NCBI GenBank assembly: GCA_951812925.1 | Contig: OX638368.1 | Location: forward strand, 75,870,909-75,934,908 | Length of the DNA: 64,000 nt | Direction of reading: 5' to 3' | Origin: Calliopum simillimum | Taxonomy: Eukaryota > Arthropoda > Insecta > Diptera > Lauxaniidae | Shown: piece by piece, positions 11,565-21,368 of the stretch | Numbering within the stretch: position 1 is the first letter of the stretch | Layout of the letters: the number at the start of each line of letters is the position of its first letter | Program-made: the position numbers and the translations under genes | The notes under the pieces: model-generated | Database searches by the model: none | The model's input: only the letters and a program-made list of their open reading frames with translations | What the model was told of the DNA's origin: nothing

Positions 11565-12108
11565 CCCTATGTGCGACGGTTATTAGATAGCGATGGTGCG
11601 GTTGAATTACAAATTTTTGCTGATGCCAGCCCAAAAGCATATGAAGTGGTGGCGTATAGTTGACAAATAAGTCCTGATGGAATTATATTTACTTATATTA
11701 TATACTCAAAAAATTGAGCGAGTCCGATGAAGAAAACCGATAGAAGCTCAGAGCTTACTCTTCCTAATCTGGAACTGGCCGCGGCATTGATGACAGCAAG
11801 GCTTTAAGGATCTCTCGACACTGTTGTGGTAAAAGTAATCCTGCCGACATTTTAACGAGAGGTATCAAAGTTAAGGCACTGATTGATTCAAACATATGGA
11901 AAGAAGGACCCCATGGTTGCGACAAAACCAAGCCGATTGGCCAATGGCCCCTAAATTCAACAGGTCAGAGAATTTGTTCAACGTGGAGGCCCATAGTACA
12001 TCACCGATGCCCAATCCCTTCTTTGATATTGAAAAGTTTGGTAATATGCTTTAAAATTATTTTAAGAGTGACATCGTATTGTTTTCGTTTCATCAGAAAT
12101 TTAAGCTA
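11565..12108 (+). pseudogene. Fossil BEL/Pao RNase H region
   Basis: After the insertion the plus strand reads ELQIFADASPKAYEVVAY, the start of the BEL/Pao RNase H-like domain (catalytic Asp in FADAS). Near 11760 LTLPNLELAAALMTAR matches the conserved PRLEL(C)AA block. Several stops follow. The Tigger insertion begins at 12109. Confidence 0.8.
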
Positions 12109-14191
12109 CAGTCGACTCTCGTTAATTCGAAACTCGAGGGACTCTTAAAATATTACGAATTATCGAGTGTTTGAAATATCAAATGGTTCGAAATTTTTGA
12201 GAGAAAATAAATAAAACTTCGAATTATTAAGTGTTAATTAATTTTTATTTATTAACTGCTTTTCTTTAACAAAGACAAAAGTTTAGAGGTATATAATGTG
12301 AATTAATTATTCTTTCGAAAGAACTCTGTTATACTGGTTTGCTTCAAAACACATTGCTGCTGCTCAGACTGCTCAATAACTTTTTTTAAGAGAAAAAGTC
12401 CCTGAAATGCATTTTCATCACTTTCGTTTTGTAGACAGAAGCTTTGTAAGATATCCAATGAGGCTCTTGCTTCCTTAACTGACACCTCCGCCAAAGGATC
12501 TGATGTATCGTCCTCATCTTCATCGTTGCTGTTTTCATTCGTATCTGTCGCAGATAAAATTTCGCCATCGGTTAGTGAGCCTGAGACAGCAACATCTTTA
12601 TCCACTTGAACAAAGTCAGAAAAACTTACACCGCTACTGTCAATTAGTGGTTCTATTGCTGGTTCTTCATCAATTGTTGGAAGATTTTCCTGATTTTCTT
12701 TTATGAAACCGGATTTTTTGAAGCAGTTGAAAATCGTTAGGGGTGTTACTGCTCTCCATGCCTTGTCAATCAGTAAAATAGCTGTCAGAACCGTGATATT
12801 AGCAGTAAGTTGCTTGTCGAGAGATTCTAAAATAAGCTTAACAATTTCTTTGCGATAGAACGTCTTAAAATTATGGATGATCCCTTGATCCAATGGTTGC
12901 AATTTGGAAGTTGTATTCGGCGGAAAGAAGTAAAGTTCTACGTTGGACAATGTAGGAGGACTGTTGTGGACAGTGCAATTGTCCATAAATATGTAGTTAA
13001 ATTTTCCGCTTTTGTCGTTTCATGTCCCCATTAACTGTTAAAAGCCAATTGTTAAAAAGTTCTGTCGTCATCCAAGCTTTTTTGTTAGCACGATAGTCAG
13101 TAGGAAATGATTTCACTCCTTTGAAACATCGCGGCTTCATTGCTTTTCCTATCACTAAGGGTTTAAGTTTTTCCGATCCGGTCCATATTTACTGCAAGTA
13201 AAACTGTCAACCTCTCTTTACTATGTTTTCCCCCATGACATTTTTCATCTTTAAAAGTAAGCGTCTTGTCCGGTAAACATTTGAAAAATAGGCCAGTTTC
13301 ATCAGTATTAAAAATGTCTCGGGCATCATAATTTTCAAAGTCTTCAATTTAACATGCCAATCGGAGCAAACTGCATCATTAACACTTCCACTTTCCCCAC
13401 AAACTTTCTTAAACACAACTCCATTTCACTTTTTAAAATTTGTAAGCCACCCTTCACTTGCCGCAAAGTTTTTGATGCTTAGAGTAGTCGCAAACTCTTG
13501 CTTTTTCCTTCAACAAGTTTCCGCTAATAGACACTTTTTGTCCTCTACACTGTCTTAGCCAAATAACCAGGCTTTCTTCCAGACGGGGAAATTCACCTTT
13601 AGTAGTTCTTTTCCGAACTCCAACAGTTGCATAAATTTTCTCCTTGTGCTTTATTATGGTTGAGAGAGTACTCAGAGGAATCTTAAATTCTTTTGCAACA
13701 TCACTTTTCTTCTCACCTTCCTCTACTTTGTCGATTAATTTCTTCTTTTCAGCAATTGTCAAGCATTTATACTTTTTAGAACTCATAACTAACACAAACT
13801 TTTAATCTGTATACCAACGAAAGAGTGTAACAGTAACTGAAACATAAAACAAAACAATTCGTGCAGAAGTGTGTGTCAAACTAATCATAACAAAAACAAA
13901 AGCGCGTGTACGATGATACAAGTTTGAACTTGCCTCAAAATGTACCTATACTTACAATTTTTCTATGTCTTTCTCTCTGCAACTTTGAATTGTCGAGTGT
14001 TTGACGCCGACGAGTTCGAATTAACGCGTCGATTTGTTGCGTAGCACTGATTTTTTCGTTCGAATTACCAAGTGCACAAAAATGTATTGATTTAATTCGA
14101 AAAAACAAGAGATTTTGTAGGGAACTCGTGTTAACTTTGAATTATAGGGAGGTTCGAATTATCGCAGGTTTGAATTAACGAGAGTCGACTG
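12109..14191 (-). mobile_element. Tigger/pogo-like DNA transposon
   Basis: The TIRs CAGTCGACTCTCGTTAATTC (left, from 12109) and its near-exact complement (right, ending 14191) enclose 2083 bp. TA precedes the left end; the right flank (AT) is probably a degraded TA. Further GAATTA/CGAGTG-type sequences repeat inward on both sides. The transposase remnant lies on the minus strand. Confidence 0.88.
12303..13795 (-). pseudogene. Tigger-like (CENP-B HTH, DDE) transposase
   Basis: Reading the minus strand, the N-terminus (13795-13454) has a CENP-B/pogo helix-turn-helix pattern: LTIAEKKKLIDKVEEGEKKS, then VAKEFKIPLSTLSTI. The middle (about 13360-13210) keeps the first catalytic Asp in a FNTDETGLFFKCL-like stretch. 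The C-terminal part (12986-12303, 227 codons) has the second Asp in MDNCTVHN and the third in LQPLDQG, followed by an acidic tail. Frameshifts near 13450, 13200 and 13020 split it into three frames. The protein would bind the TIRs and cut and paste the element; this copy cannot be translated whole. Confidence 0.9.
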
Positions 14192-14956
14192 ATAAATCAA
14201 ATAAGCGGAGACATAAGATTTCAAGCGTCTTAGAAGTAAATGAACCAACATTTAACGAGTTCAACAATGCTAAAATATATTGGATAATACAAACACAAAA
14301 AAGTTACAACAACGATGAGTATAGTGCACTCTTGCACAACCTGCCGATTTCATACAAATCTAAAATCACGTCTGTGAATCTTTATCTAAATGACGGTTTA
14401 ATGAAACTTAGAAGTCGTTTACCGAAGGAAGAATACACATCAAAAAGTGATCCAATCATATTGCCAAAGCTGGCATATTTCTAATGCTGATAAATGAGGC
14501 TCACCACTCAATATTTCAGGGCGGTATAAACAACATACTTGCTCAGTTGCGAAAAAAATATCAGATTTTATAAGCGAGACAAATCATGAAAGGCGTGGAG
14601 CAGAGTTACGTAATTTATAAAAGAATTCATGATAAGAGCACATCTGAACCATGAACGATGTTACCAGTGAACAGAGTGGGTACTAGTAGACCCTTCGAAA
14701 CGTCTGGTGTCCGAAGAGCGAAAGTTTTACATCATATTATTTACCTGTGCTGTGGTTCGAGCTGGTTCTAGACGTGACAGCTAAGAGTTGCTTAGAGGCC
14801 CTGCGCAGATTTGTTGCACGAAGAGGCGTACCCAAAACGATTATTTCAGATAATGCATAAACATTTAAACGAGCCGATTTTGAACTACGAACGCTAGACG
14901 AAATGTTAAAAAATAGTGTCATACAGCAAGTTGCATCACACAAAGGTATACATGGG
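14192..14956 (+). pseudogene. Fossil BEL/Pao integrase, N-terminal and core part
   Basis: After the Tigger insertion the fossil continues. It has a degraded HHCC region (EAHHSIFQGG, then LAQLRKKYQI near 14500) and, near 14800, a core segment matching the RFVARRGVPKTIISDNA block with the second catalytic Asp. Multiple stops are present. The hAT element interrupts it right after SHKG at 14956. Confidence 0.78.
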
Positions 14957-16671
14957 TAATGTTACCAACTATACTGGATTTTCCAGTATCATACTGGATT
15001 TGAGCTAGATATACTGGATGAAAATCCATACTGGATTATATTCTGGATTTTCAGATCCATACTGGATTATACTGGATTTTAAAAAAATCAAATTATTGAA
15101 AATTTTTTTTTGGTCTGCTCATAAGTGCTGCGAATGTAGAAGCGTTCAACCTGAACGAGCGTTTACTCAACGATCGAGCGTGGTGGTGAATGTAATGTGT
15201 TTTACCGATTGAAACAGCTGTGGCCGAAATTAATTGGCATAGGCTGTTCTGCACATGGTTCACACAATGCGCTCAAAGACGCATTTGATCGGATGCCATT
15301 TCTGGACGTTGAGAATATCGTGGTGAAAATTTACTCGTAGTTTTACATTCACACCCGTCGCGTTAAAGCGTTGAAAGAGATTTGTGACACATCGGACATC
15401 GAATACAAAAAACTGCTTGGATATGCAAACACACGGTACTTAGCGCTTGCACCGGCGATTGGATTGATTCTTAAGCTGTGGGAGCCGCTAAAAGACTTAT
15501 TTTCCAAAGAAAAAAGCTGTCAGAAGGCAATCGATGAATTCTTCAAAAATAGATTGTCGAAACTATTGCTGCTTTTTGTTAAAGAACAAGTAAGAAATTC
15601 AAAAAAAAATAAACTTAGAAAATAGTTCTACATAGTTGCTTTTTTATCTTATCGAAGGCTGACTGTTTTCGGAGCGCAGTCCTCAAAATTGAAGGCGAAG
15701 AAATCTCGGCGGTCGATGTGGCACATCATTTGTACACGCTTCGCGCCAACCTTGCTCTCCGAAAACTCAAAAAATATTTGCATCTAGACTCGGAAAAGAC
15801 AAAAAGCAAAAGGCTCAACTCAAAAATTATTGAAGGAATTTACGATGATTTCTTCGGTAATTTTTTAATTTAAATGAAAAAATTAATAAAAAGGTGTTTT
15901 ATACGTTTTTTTATCACGTCGATTTCATAGATAATGCGATGGCGTATATTGACACATGGACCGAACATTTTGATACATTTCAAAGTTTTTCATGGGTCGT
16001 TTTGGACAATTTTCCTGAGTGGCCGACGGTAAAATATGAAATGCGCATAGTTGGAGAGAAATGATGTTTTGATGTGGCCGCATATTCAGCAACAGTCTTG
16101 AACCAGTTCGGCTATACAAAGAATAACTGCTCGGACGACAAACTCACGGAGTGGCGTTCCAAAAAGGAGCCAACAGAACAACCATGGCCAGAGATTTTCA
16201 AGCACAAAACAACAAATTCCTTTTGCTGAATTTGTTACAATCATTGAATTCATTCTGTGCTTTCCAGGCACGTCGTCTCCAATCGAGCGCATTTTTGCAA
16301 AGGCGAACAAAATATGGGAACAAGAGTCGGCACAGCTTCAGACCGTTGCACTTGGCTCGCTTTTACAAGCCAAGTGCAACATTGATGATTTGTTGTGCAA
16401 AATCGCGTCTCAGGACAAAAACGAATTTTAAAAGCCGCAGACAGCGGACGATAGTCCAATGTCAGTGCAGTCAGTGCAGCTTGGCAAGACAGATTCCAAT
16501 TAGATGCTATTTTTATCTCGTTTTATCAATTTTTCATGAATAAAACATTGAATTTAAATAAAAAAATTTATACTGAATTTTTTTTTTGTGCATATACTAG
16601 ATTATACTGGATTTTAATGCAGATTTGGAGAAAATATACTGGATTTCACTCGACGAGAATTGGTAACATTA
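14957..16671 (+). mobile_element. hAT transposon with 8-bp target duplication
   Basis: The element starts TAATGTTACCAA and ends with the complement TTGGTAACATTA. It is flanked by an exact 8-bp duplication TACATGGG (14949-14956 and 16672-16679), as expected for hAT. Multiple ATACTGGATT motifs form subterminal repeats, about eight near the left end and three near the right end. Length is 1715 bp, with a degraded transposase on the plus strand. Confidence 0.93.
15200..16430 (+). pseudogene. hAT transposase remnant
   Basis: 15240-15625 encodes a typical hAT middle region: HGSHNALKDAF, then VVKIYS, then YKKLLGYANTRYLALAPAI and LKLWEPLKDLF. The C-terminal dimerisation block appears near 16260-16420 (SPIERIFAKANKIW, then LGSLLQAKCNIDDLL). 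Between them several frameshifts and stops occur (15340, 15630, 15870, 16060). The N-terminal BED finger and first catalytic region are missing. A cellular gene is unlikely because the fragments lie exactly between hAT ends. Confidence 0.88.
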
Positions 16672-16841
16672 TACATGGGCAATATATTACGGAAAGAGCT
16701 GCTTGGTGGGGCGGATTCCGGGAAGTCCTTTCAAGAAGCGTCAAAACAGCATCGAAAGCGACAATAGGGAAAGCGTACCTTACATCAGAAGAGTTGAACA
16801 CCATCCTGGTTGAGATCGAAAGCGACTTGAACGACCTGTAG
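16672..16841 (+). pseudogene. Fossil BEL/Pao integrase, C-terminal part
   Basis: Directly after the hAT target duplication the frame reads QYITERAAWWGGFREVL, then SVKTASKATIGKAYLT and ELNTILVEIE. This is the BEL/Pao integrase block that normally carries the final catalytic Glu (W-E-x-L/A); here the residue corresponding to Glu is Gly (AWWGGF). The frame ends at a stop at 16841 and no further element sequence is recognised. Confidence 0.82.
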
Positions 16842-16961
16842 CCACTAACTCCAAATCCATCAAAAAAACGCGTTTTTTTCCCAAAAAAAAACACTAAATT
16901 CTATTTTACTTAAAAAAAAAACCAAAAAGTTTCATATGTGTATAGACTAAAAATAAGCTTA

Positions 16962-17090
16962 CCCAGTGTGCCAGACGGTTCATATCTCCGCTTTTTTATC
17001 CGTAACGGATCCGTTACTGGTCCGTTTGCGGGAGAGATTCCCAAAAAAAAGCGATTCGTTTTGGAGATATGAACCGTCTGGCACACTGGG
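16962..17090. mobile_element. 129-bp MITE with 28-bp perfect TIRs
   Basis: The left end CCCAGTGTGCCAGACGGTTC continues to CATATCTCC and is matched exactly by the right end. TA flanks both sides (16960-16961 and 17091-17092). No coding content. Confidence 0.88.
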
Positions 17091-18380
17091 TAGTAATTTT
17101 TAATAAGAACATTTTAATTATGAAACAATTATTCCATAAAAAAGACTTTTTAATAAATAATTACACTGTGCTCGAATCGGAGCAATTTTTTTTCTAACAC
17201 TGATGGGACCCATGTAGTAAACATATTTCAATGGTCATAGTTATTTTTATGGTTTGGCTCTTGTTTTTGAAAAATTCAAGTTTGAAAACTTGACTGAAAA
17301 AAAAAAAAATTTTATAAAAAAACAGGTATTTTTTTTTTCATTTCAACAATTTTTTAACAGAAACCTATTCAGTTTGGTCGAATTTTTTACCTTTGAGTGT
17401 TCACGACCACCAAAATGTTAAGAAAATCTTTTTTATTGCCAAAATTTAGAGTTTTTACATGAAAAAAACCTTTTTCTTTTCAAATTTATTCTATTTTTGA
17501 TAATTTTTGTTGATTTTATAATGACATTCTAACATTCAACAATGAAAAGCAATAATTTATTTGTATGTTATTGCATTATTTTATCGGTTGGTCATATTAA
17601 AGTTAAAAATCTAAAAAAATTAATAACTGTGCAAAATTAAACAATGTAATGTTTGTGGAAAATTTACTATTTCCTCAAGCAAGCGTGGTGGGAAACCACG
17701 GAAGTGTATCATTTATATTTTGGTGAACATATAGTTTGTTATGTAGAATGGGTCCCGTCTATTATGTGTCAGGATGCTTAGTACATGATCCAGAAGAATG
17801 TTATACGTGCTTGAATTCAGGAATGGATTAAACAGAACGAAAAAATATCAATTGGAGTAATAGCCAACAAAATTTATTCAATGAGTGAATATTTGCAACC
17901 ATTATTGGAAAGCATTGAAGAAGCATCTTGAGAATTGTTTCAAGCACCAAATGTAACTCCACAATGCAACCACATCGGAATTGTGCGACGTCTCAAGTTA
18001 TCGCAGCGACAGTCAATTGCTTTAACCAAGGAACTAAAGCAAGTGAAGAAGAAGCATCAGAAGTAGAATAAATTTGATAAAAAAAATATTTTCATGTAAA
18101 ACATAAAAATTTTTTTACAAAAACAGTTTTTTTAGCATTTTGCGGTACTTTTTGTAAGCGTGAACACTCAATAGGTTGCAAAAGTAAAAAATTTGACCAA
18201 ATTGAATAGGTATCTGTTGATAGGCAATGGTTGGAATGGAAAAAATACCTGTTTTTTATTTAAATTTTTTTTTTTAGTCAAATTTTCAATCACAAATTTC
18301 TCAAAAACAAGAGCCAAACCATAAAAATTACCATGACTATTGAAATCAGCGTGCCCGAATTATATTTACTACATGGGCCC

Positions 18381-18680
18381 TGTTTACGCCAAAACATAGC
18401 CAAACACCCTGTACTTTGTTGTCGGTACAGTGGTGTTTGGCTATCTTCAAATTTTGCTATGTTCACTATTTTCGGGCTGCCCCTCTGGCTCCCAATTATG
18501 TTCAATAATTTTTATACTCTGTACTTGTACAAACCCCGAACAATAAACGTCGCTCGCTCTCGCGCATATTTTAATTCGAAACCCGTGTTTTTAATTTCAT
18601 CGGAAATTAGCCGTGTTTTAATTTTTTTCAGTTTTTTTAAGTTTTAAAAAGTTGTTTTTAAATTCTTTTAGGAAAAAACA
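18381..18680 (+). repeat. BEL LTR 1 (5')
   Basis: Starts TGTTTACGCC, ends GGAAAAAACA, 300 bp. An ACAATAAACG polyadenylation-type signal lies in the middle. It differs from LTR 2 and LTR 3 at one position (CTTCAAATT against CTTCGAATT). Confidence 0.95.
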
Positions 18681-20170
18681 TTTGGTCCTGTCGATCCGTC
18701 GGTGTGTTCCGCGACTTTAAAGAAAAAATATTGCGCCGCGAGTGAAACATTCAGTGAAAAATTTAAAATAAATAAAAATAAAAAATTATTTGCCAAAAGT
18801 TAAAATATTCAGAAAATTATTAAACAAAACCAAGCACTGAAAGCTTGAACAAATAATAATAAAAAAATTTTGGCAAAATATAAAAAGTGCAGTGAAGTGT
18901 TTTTTGTTGCAGTCAAGACAGCAGCAGCTTCATCATCCCAGAAAAACAGAGGAACAACAACTTCATCTTTTTGGCGTTTCATCATCCTTTTTGAAAAATA
19001 AATTATTTATTTTATATCAAATTTGCAAAGTATGTGGTTTTAATTTTTTATATAAAATTAAAAGGAAAAAAAGTGGAATTTTTCGGTTCGGAATTGCGTT
19101 TTAAATTCGACTCGTTAAGGTTTTTCTCGTGGAAAATAAAATCAACCTTCAAAAGTGCTAAAGTGTATTTTAATTATTTTGTTCTTAAAAAATTTTGTAT
19201 TTGAATCGTCTCAAAAAATTGTTTAATTTATTTTTTGGCGGGGAAAAATCAATTTGTCAAATTTCTGTATGTATGTACTTTTTGTAGATAAAGTACATAT
19301 ATAGTCGTTGACCCTTCTGTAATTTTGGAGGCTAAATTTATATACATCAAGTTGGTTTTTTTTTGCTTTAAATTGAGCAGTTTAAAAAGACAAAACAAGT
19401 GCATTTACAAAAACAAAGGTTTTTTGATTTTTTTTTGCTGTGAGACCAAATTAACGAAACAAGTTCTTATTGCATCTCTCTCAAAGCCGAAGTTTTATGA
19501 TCGGTTCATATGCAATAATTTTTCTAAATTTCGTTTTGCGTCGCTTTTGCTTGCTCAAAGTGCATTTCAGTGCTTTACTTTGCAACTTAAAAAATTTCAA
19601 CCACCATTTGTGCATATAAAAAATTTGTTCTCTCACGATTGCGCGTTCTTTCGTATTCCTCTTTTAATCGTGTCCGTCAAAATCAAAGCGTTAGCTTTGG
19701 TTTGTGTTACAAATTTATATAGTAAATCTTGTACATATTTAGTTGCAGAGAGTAAACATAACAAACACAGTGTAAGAAATTTAAGATTTTTTCGGACAAA
19801 ATTTTTTATTTTTCAAATTACATTTTTTTGAACAAATTGAATTTTTTTTAACTAAGATTAAATAAAAAAAGGTGTATAATTAAGGAAAATTTTAACATTT
19901 TCGCATATTTTCATATATATATTTTTTATTTAAAATTTTTTTTTATTTTTCCCACACAGCTTTGTTTTTTTGATTGCTTGACAAAATTTTTTTTGTATTT
20001 TGTATTTTTTTCAAGGGGTGGCCGATAAGGTATTTGCATTTTTTTATTTTTTGCTTGATTTTTGGTGTGTTTTTTACTTCTTTTGTCTTTTCTTGGCAAT
20101 TTCAGTTACATTTAAATATTTTTGATTCAGTTCTTCCTGACTTAATTCAATATTAAAAATTTTAAAAAAT
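18681..20170 (+). other. BEL 5' leader (copy A), 1.49 kb, with primer-binding site
   Basis: A likely tRNA primer-binding site begins TGGTCCTGTCGATCC at 18683, 2 nt after the LTR; I cannot assign the tRNA. The rest is very AT-rich and contains several ATG-started frames (for example 19325-19831) with low-complexity translations that I do not regard as genes. A GT donor-like site AAG/GTATTT at 20030 could serve for splicing to the accessory ORF; this is only a suggestion. Confidence 0.7.
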
Positions 20171-21325
20171 ATGGCTCAGTTAAAATCGTTCACTCGCTTG
20201 TCCGACTCTTTAGTCGAATTTGAAGTGGAGTTTAATGCCGTTGAAACGCATGACATTTTTTCAGTAGATGCTCAACAAGACGAGCTAAAAGCCCAGTGGA
20301 GAAAACTTAAAACTTCATATGAGGCGTGTTTAGATGTAGTTGAAAAAAAGGAAGATATAGAGTCATGTAAGCAAAAGTATCGCAGTTGTTACCAATCTTA
20401 TTTACGTGTGGCATCAAAACTTTCTCATAAGAAGCCACAACCAAAGATTGGTGAAGCCAGTGTTCCATTAAGTGGTCACAGCATGGCTGTACCACCTTGT
20501 GATACAGAGGTATTCGGTGGCGATTATCTCAAATGGCCGTCCTTTAGGGACATGTTCACTGCCATTTATATTACTAACTCGCGTTTAACTGAAGTGGAAA
20601 AACTTTTTCACCTTAATAAAAAAACACAGGGAGAAGCAAAGGAAATCGTGATGAAATCTCCTTTGACAAACGATGGTTTTTCTCAAGCTTGGCGTGATTT
20701 ATGTGACAGATACGAAAACAAACGTATCCTGGTCAATAGCCAATTAAAAATTTTATTTAATTTACAACAAGTACCAAAAGAATCTGGTGCAGATTTAAAG
20801 AAATTTCAACGAGATATTAATAGTTGTATTTTCGCGTTAACAACGCACAATATTAATATCACAAACTGGGATGCAATTTTTGTATATCTCTGCTCGACAC
20901 GTTTGCCTGAGGTCACTCTTTCTCTATGGGAACAATCCGTTACCAATAAAACTGAGATACCAAAATATGCAGACCTTGATAATTTTCTTACCAGTCATTT
21001 TCAAACACTGGAAACTGTATCAGATATTCGCAACTCTAGTGGTACGATACCAAAACAATCTTCAAACTCTCAGACGTTCATCTCAAAGAGTCACCAGAAC
21101 AACTCTTCTGGTAAGCGGGTAAATAGTTACCAGATAAAGGTCACTTCGATTAGCTGCAAGCTTTGTTCGTCGGAGCAGCATGCGTTAAAAGTGTGTCCTA
21201 AATTTCTCAAGCTTAATCAAAAGGAACGTCTAGCGGTTGTTCGAAAGCATCATTTATGTGTCAACTGCTTAGATCATTCTCACGAGATAAAAGCGTGTAT
21301 CAGCGACGTGCAAGCAACGTCATAA
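20171..21325 (+). CDS. BEL/Pao gag, copy A
   Basis: 384 codons starting at the first ATG after the AT-rich leader (AAATATGGCTC). The N-terminal two-thirds is the helical BEL/Pao gag domain (DUF1759-like), with the VFGGDYLKWPSFRDMF block at about residues 114-130 and a Q-rich linker near 290-310. The C-terminus has two CCHC-like knuckles, CKLCSSEQHALKVC and CVNCLDHSHEIKAC. The product would assemble virus-like particles in the cytoplasm and bind the RNA. The frame ends shortly before a HNTLLH stretch that continues in the +1 frame and leads into the pol ORF. So a +1 shift or a one-base lesion separates gag and pol. Confidence 0.93.
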   Translation: MAQLKSFTRLSDSLVEFEVEFNAVETHDIFSVDAQQDELKAQWRKLKTSYEACLDVVEKKEDIESCKQKYRSCYQSYLRVASKLSHKKPQPKIGEASVPLSGHSMAVPPCDTEVFGGDYLKWPSFRDMFTAIYITNSRLTEVEKLFHLNKKTQGEAKEIVMKSPLTNDGFSQAWRDLCDRYENKRILVNSQLKILFNLQQVPKESGADLKKFQRDINSCIFALTTHNINITNWDAIFVYLCSTRLPEVTLSLWEQSVTNKTEIPKYADLDNFLTSHFQTLETVSDIRNSSGTIPKQSSNSQTFISKSHQNNSSGKRVNSYQIKVTSISCKLCSSEQHALKVCPKFLKLNQKERLAVVRKHHLCVNCLDHSHEIKACISDVQATS

Positions 21326-21368
21326 CACACTTCTGCATCGAGATTCGACTCCAACCTATTCTAATAAT

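Larger units (their letters stand above)
8150..16841 (+). mobile_element. Fossil BEL/Pao retrotransposon with three nested DNA transposons
   Basis: Segments appear in BEL/Pao order on the plus strand: gag (8150-9487), protease-like and RT (9484-10650), RNase H (11565-12108) and integrase (14192-14956, 16672-16841). They are separated by insertions at 10651-11564, 12109-14191 and 14957-16671. The many stops and frameshifts show an old copy, unrelated at close range to the young element at 18381-35460. Integrase ends abruptly at about 16841. No LTRs were identified. Confidence 0.85.

Noticed and set aside
19325..19831. 168-codon ORF in the BEL leader, also present in copy B (27739-28245)
   Set aside because: Phe/Lys/Leu-rich low-complexity translation in AT-rich sequence. 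It is conserved between copies only because the tandem is recent. No motif; treated as leader.
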